Below are positions 30,170-38,082 of a DNA stretch of 64,000 bases, one piece after another. The DNA is from Sporanaerobacter acetigenes DSM 13106 (lineage in GTDB: Bacteria > Bacillota > Clostridia > Tissierellales > Sporanaerobacteraceae): the NCBI RefSeq assembly GCF_900130025.1, contig NZ_FQXR01000002.1:1-64000 (forward strand), given 5' to 3'. Every line of letters begins with the position of its first letter. The stretch's first letter is position 1. Both the position numbers and the translations under genes were made by a program. The notes under the pieces were generated by a model. The model did no database searches and was not told where the DNA came from. It saw only the letters and a program-made list of their open reading frames with translations.

Positions 30170-30776
30170 TAGTCTCCCCTATAATATTCTTTAGTTCTTT
30201 TTTTAATTCTTCCAAGGCCTTAGCTCTATGGCTTATTTTGTTTTTTACTTCTTCTCCCAGTTCTGCAAAAGTCTTGTCATACCCATCTACTATAAACAAT
30301 GGATCGTATCCAAAACCACTATCTCCTTTAAATTCAAACCCTATCTTTCCTTTGCACTCTCCATATACAGTTTTTACTTGTTTATCTTCTGTGACTATGG
30401 CAATAACTGTTTTGAAAGTTGCAGTACGCTCTTCTAAGGCTATACCTTCCAATTTTCTTAAAAGCTTTTTATTGTTTTCTTCATAGCTAGCATTTTCTCC
30501 TGAATATCTTGAGGAATAAATCCCAGGTTCTCCGCCTAGTTCATCTACAAATAGGCCTGTATCATCAGCAATAACTATTCCATCTACTTTTTGTGAAATA
30601 GCCACTGCCTTTTTTATTGCATTTTCTTCTAATGTAGTTCCATCTTCTTCAACATCAATGTCTCCAAAACCCAAATCTTTTTTAGAGCATATATTTACAG
30701 GCAATTCTTTTAAGATATCCTTTATTTCTTCTACTTTATGAATATTTCCAGTGGAAAGAATTATATTCTTATTCAT
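30144..30776 (-). CDS. rdgB: XTP/dITP pyrophosphatase (RdgB/HAM1)
   Basis: A 210-residue enzyme that hydrolyses non-canonical purine nucleoside triphosphates (dITP, XTP) to monophosphates. The start [14 protein letters not shown] carries the S/T-x-N-x-x-K motif; [26 protein letters not shown] is the family signature with catalytic acids; [19 protein letters not shown] and ISHRAKAL complete the active site. It overlaps rph by 8 nt and yfcE by 26 nt. The length is normal. Confidence 0.95.
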   Translation of the reverse strand: MNKNIILSTGNIHKVEEIKDILKELPVNICSKKDLGFGDIDVEEDGTTLEENAIKKAVAISQKVDGIVIADDTGLFVDELGGEPGIYSSRYSGENASYEENNKKLLRKLEGIALEERTATFKTVIAIVTEDKQVKTVYGECKGKIGFEFKGDSGFGYDPLFIVDGYDKTFAELGEEVKNKISHRAKALEELKKELKNIIGETNGEDICSE

Positions 30777-31545
30777 TTTGGTTTTCCCCTTCCATATTGT
30801 TAGACTTTTTTCCTACAAGTTCTCCTATTTCTCCTAATGCCTTTTTTTGCATTGATATAATTTCTCTATTACCTTTTGTTGCCAATGAGATTAGAGTATT
30901 CAATTCTTCCATTGAAAAAGTATTTTCTTCTCCTGTTCCTTGAATTTCAACAAATCTATTATTATCTGTCATGACTATATTCATGTCTACATCTGCCCTA
31001 AAATCTTCTTCATAACATAAGTCTAGCACTGGAACTCCTTTAACTATGCCTACACTTACAGCAGAAATAAAATTTTTAACTGGAATATATGGAATTTCAC
31101 TTTGCTTGTAAAGTGTATAAAACGCATCTACAAGTGCTACAAAAGCACCCGTAATAGATGCAGTTCTTGTTCCACCATCGGCTTGAATTACATCACAATC
31201 TATCCAAATGGTTTTTTCTCCTATAACTTTTAAATCCACTACACTCCTCAAGGCCCTTCCTATAAGTCTTTGTATTTCTTGAGATCTTCCCTCTACTTTT
31301 CCTCTAGAAGAATCTCTTACCTTTCTTGTAATAGTTGAACCTGGTATCATAGAATATTCTGCTGTTATCCAGCCTGTATTTGTACCCTTTAGAAAAGGAG
31401 GAATCCTGTCATCTATCATTGCAGTACATATAACCTTGGTTTCTCCCATCTCCATAAGAACCGACCCTTGTGGGTGCTTTAAAAAATTTCTAGTTATATT
31501 TATTTCTCTCAATTGATCATGTTGTCTTTTGTCTATTCTATCCAT
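30769..31545 (-). CDS. rph: Ribonuclease PH
   Basis: A 258-residue phosphorolytic exoribonuclease that trims tRNA 3' ends. Signatures are [41 protein letters not shown]-like [33 protein letters not shown] and [15 protein letters not shown]. The ATG at 31545 follows AGGAGATGTTTTG; a TTG codon just before is not needed. It is the first gene of the operon with rdgB and yfcE. Confidence 0.95.
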   Translation of the reverse strand: MDRIDKRQHDQLREINITRNFLKHPQGSVLMEMGETKVICTAMIDDRIPPFLKGTNTGWITAEYSMIPGSTITRKVRDSSRGKVEGRSQEIQRLIGRALRSVVDLKVIGEKTIWIDCDVIQADGGTRTASITGAFVALVDAFYTLYKQSEIPYIPVKNFISAVSVGIVKGVPVLDLCYEEDFRADVDMNIVMTDNNRFVEIQGTGEENTFSMEELNTLISLATKGNREIISMQKKALGEIGELVGKKSNNMEGENQNE

Positions 31546-31633
31546 CAAAACATCTCCTATATTTAATGTTCATTATTTATGATAGCAAAAAAACAGTCTT
31601 TTTTCCACATATAATGAAATTTTACTCACAAAA

Positions 31634-31657
31634 TAAGCTGCCCCATTTGGCAGCTTA
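31634..31657 (-). terminator. Terminator after the GerMN gene
   Basis: TAAGCTGCC/GGCAGCTTA stem with CCATTT loop, followed on minus by TTTTGTG. It overlaps the stop codon of the lipoprotein gene. Confidence 0.65.
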
Positions 31658-32674
31658 ATATTCATTTGCAAAAGCAGGTATTGTTTCATTGTAATCAACT
31701 TGTATTCCTGCTTCTTCTAATGTTTTACCTTCAACTAACAATTCAACTTTTTCTATCTTTTCAAATTCACTTAGTGTAAGTCCTATGCTCTTAGATATTT
31801 CATCAAATATATATTTTTCGTTTATTGAATCTATAGAATTAAAAGATAAATCTACATAAGCTATTCCATCCCTTATTTCTATGCCCTCTAAAGTTACTCC
31901 TTGCGGAACACTAGAATAAAGACTTGCCTCAGCTGGAGGACCTTTAAACAGCTCTTCCAATGCTGTAAAAACATTTGGCATTGGTGCAAGAGTCGGAATA
32001 GTCACAGGTATAAAATACTCAAATTCTTCATTTCCACTACCCTTAAAGTATACCACAACTTTCGACCTATATTCTTCTGAATTTTTCACAAGATTTATAT
32101 CTTCTCTCCTCATTGGTCCATTTACCTGTATTCCATATTTAAAAACAGGTGCAGAATTTCCTTCTATCAAAATTTGTACTTCTTTTATAGCAGGAAATTC
32201 TGTCAGAGTATATACTACACCTTTAATTAGATTTTCTTCATCTTTTTCTGATTCGTAATTTAAAATTTCTTTTGAAAAATCAACTTTACAAACTCCTGTT
32301 TCTCCATCAATAGTCATTCCCCTTATCTCAGTACCTGCAGGTATTATGGGAACAAGTCCCGTTTGATTTAAACTTTCCCTCAAAGAAGGGCTATCAATCA
32401 TGTTTTTAAGAGCTAATTTTGCAATACCCTCTTCCCAAGGAATTTTCTTCATCACAGGAACTAGAAAACCTTCAGCATTTTTAAAATAAAGCACGGTTTC
32501 TCTTAAACCTTCATCTTTTGTCATATCGTATTCTTCACTGTCACTTCTGATTATTTCTATATCATCATCTTTTGAAAAAAGTCCTTTAAATCCACCTTTT
32601 CCATTGCAAGCACTTATATTAATTCCAATAGCCAAAATAAGTACAATAAGTAAAATTTTCTTTATATTTTCCAT
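31655..32674 (-). CDS. GerMN-domain lipoprotein
   Basis: A 339-residue lipoprotein with a signal peptide and lipobox INISAC (Cys at residue 23). Two GerMN domains (about residues 80-170 and 210-320) contain GLVPIIPAGTEIRGMTIDGE, VDFSKEILNYESE and the second-copy counterparts SVPQGVTLEGIEIRDGIAYV, VDLSFNSIDS. GerM proteins act in sporulation and germination at the spore coat or septum. The ATG at 32674 (MENIKK) is preferred over one three codons upstream. It precedes rph and follows the DUF5698 gene; each has its own terminator or spacing. Confidence 0.85.
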   Translation of the reverse strand: MENIKKILLIVLILAIGINISACNGKGGFKGLFSKDDDIEIIRSDSEEYDMTKDEGLRETVLYFKNAEGFLVPVMKKIPWEEGIAKLALKNMIDSPSLRESLNQTGLVPIIPAGTEIRGMTIDGETGVCKVDFSKEILNYESEKDEENLIKGVVYTLTEFPAIKEVQILIEGNSAPVFKYGIQVNGPMRREDINLVKNSEEYRSKVVVYFKGSGNEEFEYFIPVTIPTLAPMPNVFTALEELFKGPPAEASLYSSVPQGVTLEGIEIRDGIAYVDLSFNSIDSINEKYIFDEISKSIGLTLSEFEKIEKVELLVEGKTLEEAGIQVDYNETIPAFANEY

Positions 32675-32733
32675 CTCCCCCACCCTCCTTAGCTTTTCTA
32701 ATACATTATATTAGACGGCAGAGGATACTATGA

Positions 32734-33258
32734 TTATTTCTTTTTTATTGGAACAAAATAACCACCACTAATAGGTTTTGTACTATTTACAGTGATAAAT
32801 GCTTCTTCATCATGTTCATATACTATTTTCTTCAAACTATCTAAATCTTTCCTGTTTAATGCAATATTTAAAATTTGTCGTGTTCCTTCTTTTCCATAAC
32901 CTTCAACTACTGTAATTCCAAATCCTTCTTCTCTCAATTTGTTTAAAAGTTCTTCATTTTGAGTACCTTTAAGTATTACTTGAGCAAATAAATTTCCCAG
33001 TGCAATCTTTCCTTCTATAGTTATCCCTACAAAGTTTCCACAAGCAAAGCCCAATGCATAAGCAAGTAAATTCCCCGGGTCACTTAATCCATTGACAACC
33101 TTTCCAAGAGCCATTACATATATAATTATTTCAAAAAAACCTATAATAGCAGCTTGAACTCTCCTTCCCTGTACTACCATCAAAGTTCTAAAAGTAGACA
33201 TGGATACATCAGCAATTCTAGCAAAAAATATTAATAGATATCCTGAAAATGTTCCCAT
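32734..33258 (-). CDS. DUF2179/DUF5698 membrane protein (UPF0316 type)
   Basis: A 174-residue protein with three membrane segments in the first 90 residues (GYLLIFFARIADVSMSTFRT, then AAIIGFFEIIIYVMALGKV, then LLAYALGFACGNFVGITIEG). A cytoplasmic DUF2179 domain follows (LREEGFGITVVEGYGKEGTRQIL). The R-T-L-x-V-V-x-G-R-R motif near the first helix is characteristic. DUF2179 also ends YitT-like proteins and may bind a nucleotide or ligand. Role unknown. Confidence 0.8.
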   Translation of the reverse strand: MGTFSGYLLIFFARIADVSMSTFRTLMVVQGRRVQAAIIGFFEIIIYVMALGKVVNGLSDPGNLLAYALGFACGNFVGITIEGKIALGNLFAQVILKGTQNEELLNKLREEGFGITVVEGYGKEGTRQILNIALNRKDLDSLKKIVYEHDEEAFITVNSTKPISGGYFVPIKKK

Positions 33259-33286
33259 TTTTCAACCTCCATTAGTTTATATATTT

Positions 33287-33314
33287 AAACAAGCGGAGAA
33301 TTCTCCGCTTGTTT
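33287..33314. terminator. Perfect 28-bp palindromic terminator
   Basis: AAACAAGCGGAGAA and its exact complement abut with no spacer, ending in GTTT. It overlaps the stop of the amidase gene and lies before the DUF5698 gene. Confidence 0.7.
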
Positions 33315-35394
33315 AGTATTCAGCAAAATATCTTTCTATACCTTTTATTATACCATCTACAACCTTATCTTGAAAAGCACTGTCAGTAATAAGTTTTTCA
33401 TCCTCTAAATTACTTATAAATCCAACTTCAATCAATGCAGCTGGCATATTAGAAGTCCTAAGTACTGCTAATTTTGGCCTTTCCACCATTCTTTTATCTT
33501 TAAGCCCTGTAGATTTGAGTACTTCTTCATGTATCATTTTTGCTAATTGGTAGCTGCTTCCATCTCCTTCTTCTTTGCTAGGATGATATAAAGTTTGCAA
33601 CCCTGAAATACTTTTATCATTGTGAGCATTAGAATGAATACTCACAAATATATCTGCATTTATCTTATTTGCAATATCTGTTCTCTCATATAGTCCTAAG
33701 TAAGTATCATCATATCTTGTCATTTCAGTATTATATCCCAATTCTCTCAATCTCTCGTTTAATTTATTTGCAATACTTATGGTTACATTTTTTTCATAAT
33801 AGCCATTCTGTGAAATTGCTCCCGAATCTTTCCCCCCATGACCTGGGTCTATAACTATAAGCCTTTCTTTAGGTTCAATTTGAGTATCTCTTGAAAACTT
33901 TATCTTTATTTCACTATCTACTTCTTTTGAAAGTACAGCATATTCTATGCTCTTTTTAAAATAAATTTCCACTTTATTATTTCCAGAGTTGTCACTTATA
34001 ACTATTCTGTCTACAAAATTATCATTCACATTTATTGTACCACTGGTTAAGTTTACATTTTCTCTTGGTACATTTATTTCCATAACTCTCTTGAAAGTAT
34101 CATAATCTATAGTATATCCAGTTTCATTTTTGGCCATGATAAAAAATATCTTTTCATTGCCATTGTTTTCATATTTAAGCCCTTCCCAAGAATTTTTATC
34201 TGGCATTATGATTATTTTATTTCCATCACTTGATATTTTTACATTGGATGTATTTATTCCATCTTGAATATCAAACACTACTCTAACCACTTTGTCATCG
34301 GGTTTGTAAAGACTATCAGGTGAAAATTGTGAAACTCTCACGTTTTTTATAATTCCCAGTTGATAGTTATAGTTTATCTGATTTTCCAAGTCTACCGTGG
34401 AATCTAAAAGATCTAGTACAATTCTATTGGGATTGCTAAGTTTCAATGTATTGGTTCTAGGCTTAAAACTATTATATATGACAATTGCTTCTTGCCCATT
34501 TATGGTCTCCATTTTTACATTTTCTACTTTATTTAATTTGGTAAATCCAATTTCAATAGTCTTTCCATCATTGGTAGGAACAATTTTATATTCTGCATTT
34601 TCATTTAAATTTATAACTATTCTTGTAATACTTGGATTTGTGGAAAATTGAGAAGCACTAATTTTGTCTACATAAGCTTTCCCTACAGAAATGTTAACTA
34701 TTCCATCTTCATCAGCCTTTGAACCATCTTTTAAATTTAATTTAGTATCTGGAATATCTACAACTATTCTTGAAGGATTGGTTAAATCTGTAGCCTGATA
34801 TTTAAAAGAACTTGAAGCTGATATTTTTATATTTGAATTAGAATCTACTACGATGCTATTTATCTCAGTTTCTTTTATCTCTTTATCTATATCTTTATTT
34901 TTCTCTATATATGCTATTCTCTTTTCATTATCCCATTTGACATTATGTCCTAAAGTTTCTGATACAAATCTTAAAGGTATCATAGTTCTAGAATAGTTTG
35001 CATTGGAAGTGTTCACAAGTTTGGGAGAAGGAACTCCATTGGGCAATTTTTGTTTTTGCCCATTTATGTATACATAGGAACTATTTATCCCAAGTACTAT
35101 TTGCTTTTTACTATCATTTATAGTTACGGTTTTGCTTTTCCCATTCCAATTGACCTCTGAACCCAAACTTTCAGCAACAAATCTTATAGGCACCATTGTA
35201 TAATCTTTATAGATAAATGGTGGAACATCCGAAGTGATAGCTTGTCCGTCTACAAGTACTGGCACTGTGGAAACACTTTGTTTCTTTCCATCAATAGTGA
35301 CAGTTGTATAGCTGTAATTTTTAGCTGCAATACTAAAAGAATTAAACAACAATAAAACGATTAAAAGTGATAAGATGCTTCCCCATTTTTTCAT
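33313..35394 (-). CDS. Secreted N-acetylmuramoyl-L-alanine amidase with stalk and AMIN domains
   Basis: A 693-residue exported protein with a signal peptide (1-24). A copper-amine-oxidase-like N-terminal domain in two repeats follows (PPFIYKDYTMVPIRFVAESLGSEVNWN and the repeat TMIPLRFVSETLGHNVKWD, residues 60-165). Three AMIN-like beta domains follow at about 185-290, 295-395 and 400-505, with repeated RIVxDxxDTxxxL-type segments. The C-terminal Amidase_3 domain (about 510-690) has IDPGHGGKDSGA and SIHSNAH as zinc ligands and ALIEVGFISN with the catalytic Glu. It cleaves the amide between N-acetylmuramic acid and L-alanine. AGGGGCAATATTT precedes the ATG. Confidence 0.92.
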   Translation of the reverse strand: MKKWGSILSLLIVLLLFNSFSIAAKNYSYTTVTIDGKKQSVSTVPVLVDGQAITSDVPPFIYKDYTMVPIRFVAESLGSEVNWNGKSKTVTINDSKKQIVLGINSSYVYINGQKQKLPNGVPSPKLVNTSNANYSRTMIPLRFVSETLGHNVKWDNEKRIAYIEKNKDIDKEIKETEINSIVVDSNSNIKISASSSFKYQATDLTNPSRIVVDIPDTKLNLKDGSKADEDGIVNISVGKAYVDKISASQFSTNPSITRIVINLNENAEYKIVPTNDGKTIEIGFTKLNKVENVKMETINGQEAIVIYNSFKPRTNTLKLSNPNRIVLDLLDSTVDLENQINYNYQLGIIKNVRVSQFSPDSLYKPDDKVVRVVFDIQDGINTSNVKISSDGNKIIIMPDKNSWEGLKYENNGNEKIFFIMAKNETGYTIDYDTFKRVMEINVPRENVNLTSGTINVNDNFVDRIVISDNSGNNKVEIYFKKSIEYAVLSKEVDSEIKIKFSRDTQIEPKERLIVIDPGHGGKDSGAISQNGYYEKNVTISIANKLNERLRELGYNTEMTRYDDTYLGLYERTDIANKINADIFVSIHSNAHNDKSISGLQTLYHPSKEEGDGSSYQLAKMIHEEVLKSTGLKDKRMVERPKLAVLRTSNMPAALIEVGFISNLEDEKLITDSAFQDKVVDGIIKGIERYFAEY

Positions 35395-35565
35395 AAATAT
35401 TGCCCCTTTCTAAAGCCTTTCTTCTTTATAATCTTAAATAATTTATATCATTAGTGCATTTACTATGTCAATCAAATAAGCCATTTGTAATCATAATGTA
35501 ACATAATTTATATGTGAACAGGGCAAAATACTCTTTACAAAATACATTGAGGAGGTACATTTCAA

Positions 35566-35733
35566 ATGCTTATCAACTGTAGTGAAAACTGCATCTATCA
35601 AAATGAAGGAATCTGTACTCTCAAACATGTAACTAATTCTTCAGGAACTCCATCAGAAGACTGTCCTTATTTTAGAGAAAAAGTGAAAAAAGTGCGACAA
35701 GAAGAATTGCCAGATGTATATAAAAACAGATAA
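35566..35733 (+). CDS. Small four-cysteine protein, 55 residues
   Basis: GAGGAGGTACATTTCA precedes the ATG. The sequence MLINCSENCIYQNEGICTLK followed by NSSGTPSEDCPYFREK has cysteines at 5, 9, 17 and 33, a pattern C-x3-C-x7-C-x15-C suited to metal or disulfide binding. Very similar short Cys proteins (N-C-x-x-x-C-x-Y-Q-x-x-G-x-C-x-L) are widespread in Clostridia without function. It is monocistronic between the amidase gene and the peptide locus. Confidence 0.75.
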   Translation: MLINCSENCIYQNEGICTLKHVTNSSGTPSEDCPYFREKVKKVRQEELPDVYKNR

Positions 35734-36076
35734 CCATTTTAAATTAAATTTTTAGTTATTATGCCCTACATTGATATGCTTTTGTAATCATATGACACGT
35801 TTTAAAAATGAGAAGATTGGAGGTGTTTCTTATCTGTCAACCTCCTCATTTTTCTTTTAGTAATAGTATATTTAGTACTTTTTCATATTATGAGCTAAAA
35901 TAATCATTTAAGAACTATTTACATTATTCCTTTTTTATGCTAATATTGTATTATAATATATCTAATGCTAGTTATTTATTTAAATATTCTAATTTTCCAA
36001 AGTATCTATCATACTCCATAACATATAAATAAATTTTAAATATATATATCAAAAAACTTCAAAGGAGGTGAAACTT
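35734..36076. other. Non-coding gap before the peptide gene
   Basis: A probable terminator for the four-cysteine gene occurs at 35812-35858 (GGAGGT/ACCTCC with outer AATGA/TCATT, then TTTTTCTTTT). The rest is AT-rich and should hold the peptide gene's promoter; I see no convincing -35/-10 pair and no gene. Confidence 0.4.
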
Positions 36077-36175
36077 ATGGATAAAATTAAATTTTTCAAC
36101 TACAAATCTAGTTCAAACCATAAACTAATTCCTCTATGTATGGAAGGAGAAATAAAAATTCATCGTGGTAATTAA
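36077..36175 (+). CDS. Candidate RiPP precursor peptide, 32 residues
   Basis: A strong AAAGGAGGTGAAACTT site precedes the ATG, and the frame ends after 32 codons. The N-terminal half (MDKIKFFNYKSSSNHK) is basic and aromatic, leader-like; the C-terminal half (LIPLCMEGEIKIHRGN) holds the only Cys (residue 21) and ends Arg-Gly-Asn. The radical SAM gene with a PqqD-like N-terminus begins 165 nt downstream. Peptide plus RRE-bearing radical SAM protein is the hallmark of ribosomally made, modified peptides. I know no described class with this peptide, so the modification (for example a bond to Cys, or epimerisation) is unknown. Confidence 0.65.
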   Translation: MDKIKFFNYKSSSNHKLIPLCMEGEIKIHRGN

Positions 36176-36199
36176 TTAAGCTTACTATATTTGTGTCAA

Positions 36200-36255
36200 T
36201 ATTATAATGTATAACAAAGCAGAGATTAATCTCTGCTTTGTTATACATTATAATA
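36200..36255. repeat. 56-bp perfect palindrome between peptide and radical SAM genes
   Basis: Twenty-eight bases (beginning TATTATAATGTATAACAAAG) are followed by their exact reverse complement, centred at 36227/36228 (AGAGATTAATCTCT). The RNA would form a very stable hairpin with almost no loop. A T-run is lacking, so it may attenuate rather than fully terminate, leaving peptide mRNA more abundant than enzyme mRNA. Confidence 0.85.
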
Positions 36256-36340
36256 AACGCTTTATTGGTGAATATGTGCCATAATTTACTTTTGCATATA
36301 AAGTTTCAGCTTAAAATTTTATATGAATGGAGGCAAAAAA

Positions 36341-37594
36341 ATGTATCCTTTTGTTTTAAAAAATAGCATTTTACATTATTTTGATGATCATGGAATTTTA
36401 CTTACAAACATAGGAAACTATAAACTAAATGATGTTGAAGTGTATATCATAGAAAATTTCGATGGAACTAAATCTATTGAAGAAATCACTAATAAAATTG
36501 CAGATGAATTAAATACTACTGATAAAATTAAAGTTAAAAATATCATTATGGAATTTATTTGCAATAAACCAAATTTTATATTTTTGAACAAATTACCAAA
36601 TCCCGTCTATTTTAAAAAAACTGGAGTTAAACATGCAAAAGTACCAATTGATGTTACAATAAGTCTTACAAATAAATGTAATCTCAAATGTATTCATTGC
36701 TTTAAAAATTGTTCTAACAAAAATGACAAATTTATTTCATATGATATGTTAATTGATACACTAAAATTTCTCAATAATAAGTCTAATAATATTCAAATTA
36801 CTGGTGGAGAACCTATGCTCCACGATAATTTTTTTGACATTCTAAAATATTGCATTTATAACTTTAAAACCACAATAACTACTTCTGGAACATTGATTAA
36901 TTCTAAAAATGTTCATAATTTCAAAGGGATAAATAATGTACAACTTTCTCTATATTCTTATGATAAAAAACTACACGATTCAATTACTACAGTTCCAGGC
37001 TCCTTTAACAAAACAGTAAATGCTATAAAAGAACTTTCCGAAATAAAAATACCTTCAACAATTGCTACTATAGTAACAAATTCAAATATTAATCACATGG
37101 AAGATATGATTAATTTTGCTTACCAATCTGGTGCAAACTCAATAAGATTTGGAACTCTAACACCACATGGAAGAGCTACTAAGTTAAATTCATTGATTTT
37201 ATCTCAAGAAGAAATTAATAATATTGAAATTAAACTAGACAAACTATCTAAAAAATATGAAAAAAAAATACATGTTGAAGTATGGACTCGAGATGAAAAT
37301 TATACAAACATAGATCCTAAATATAAATGTTTAGAATGTGGTGCTGGTCTTTTAAGTTGGTGCATAAGTGAAAATGGTATTATTAAACCTTGTGAGTATT
37401 TAGATGATGATGTATATCCTATGTTAAATATCACAGAAACAAAAGTTGAATATTTAATAAAAAACTGCAATTTTGAAAAATTACCTGAAAGTTTAAGTAA
37501 TTTTGAGAAAATTTTAAATCAAAAAAATACCAGCATCAAAAAAATGTGTAACCCAATAAAAAATTATTATTTACAATATTGTTCTGAGCAATAA
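36341..37594 (+). CDS. Radical SAM peptide-modifying enzyme with PqqD-like N-terminus and SPASM-like C-terminus
   Basis: A 417-residue protein. Residues 1-90 resemble PqqD/RRE domains (YPFVLKNSILHYFDDHGILL, then DVEVYIIENFDGTKSIEEIT), which bind leader peptides. The radical SAM core begins ISLTNKCNLKCIHCFKNC, with the C-x3-C-x2-C motif that holds the [4Fe-4S] cluster, followed by ITGGEP for SAM binding. The C-terminus has a Cys-rich SPASM-like set: KCLECGAGLLSWCISENGII, then KPCEY, and two further Cys near the end (KMC, QYC), for auxiliary clusters. The ATG at 36341 follows ATGGAGGCAAAAAA. It likely modifies the 32-residue peptide upstream. Confidence 0.85.
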   Translation: MYPFVLKNSILHYFDDHGILLTNIGNYKLNDVEVYIIENFDGTKSIEEITNKIADELNTTDKIKVKNIIMEFICNKPNFIFLNKLPNPVYFKKTGVKHAKVPIDVTISLTNKCNLKCIHCFKNCSNKNDKFISYDMLIDTLKFLNNKSNNIQITGGEPMLHDNFFDILKYCIYNFKTTITTSGTLINSKNVHNFKGINNVQLSLYSYDKKLHDSITTVPGSFNKTVNAIKELSEIKIPSTIATIVTNSNINHMEDMINFAYQSGANSIRFGTLTPHGRATKLNSLILSQEEINNIEIKLDKLSKKYEKKIHVEVWTRDENYTNIDPKYKCLECGAGLLSWCISENGIIKPCEYLDDDVYPMLNITETKVEYLIKNCNFEKLPESLSNFEKILNQKNTSIKKMCNPIKNYYLQYCSEQ

Positions 37595-37688
37595 TTAATT
37601 CATCAGCAACACATAAAAAACGGGAGTAAAAATATTCTAATATTTTATCAAAATAATATTTACCTGTTGATATGATAAAATTTGATTA

Positions 37689-37874
37689 ATGAAAAAAGAA
37701 CTTCTCAATGCTATAAAAATTCAAATCTATACAACTTTAATAGTGTGCCTACTCTTATATATTTTCAAAATAAAATTAAATTCCAAATTATTAATGCTAG
37801 TTGTTGCTAGGATTATAGGAGTAAATACATCAGAAGATTACAGTGAAGATATAGAATATTTGTTAACAGAATAA
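37689..37874 (+). CDS. Small membrane protein downstream of the radical SAM gene, 61 residues
   Basis: One membrane helix (IYTTLIVCLLLYIFKI, about residues 13-28), then a hydrophobic segment KLLMLVVARIIG and an acidic tail EDYSEDIEYLLTE. No clear ribosome site is visible before the ATG, which lowers confidence. It could be an immunity, export or membrane-docking partner of the peptide, or an unrelated small gene. No transporter or protease is present nearby. Confidence 0.4.
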   Translation: MKKELLNAIKIQIYTTLIVCLLLYIFKIKLNSKLLMLVVARIIGVNTSEDYSEDIEYLLTE

Positions 37875-37970
37875 TTCATGGATAAAACTAGATAACATTT
37901 ATTTTCTTTATAGAACTTTCAGCTATATGTATGGCATAATAATGCAGATTTATTCTTTTATAGAAATAGG

Positions 37971-38011
37971 AAAATTCCTTGGATAAAAGTTGTATATCCA
38001 AGGAATTTTTT
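37971..38011. terminator. Bidirectional terminator between the peptide locus and opp
   Basis: Stem AAAATTCCTTGGATA / TATCCAAGGAATTTTTT around an 8-nt loop, with T-runs in both directions. It ends the radical SAM locus on plus and oppA on minus. Confidence 0.75.
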
Positions 38012-38082
38012 CTTTTGTCAAAAAATCAAATTTTTCTTAAATACAACAATAGAATGTTAAAAACCCCACTGTCGCATAACAA

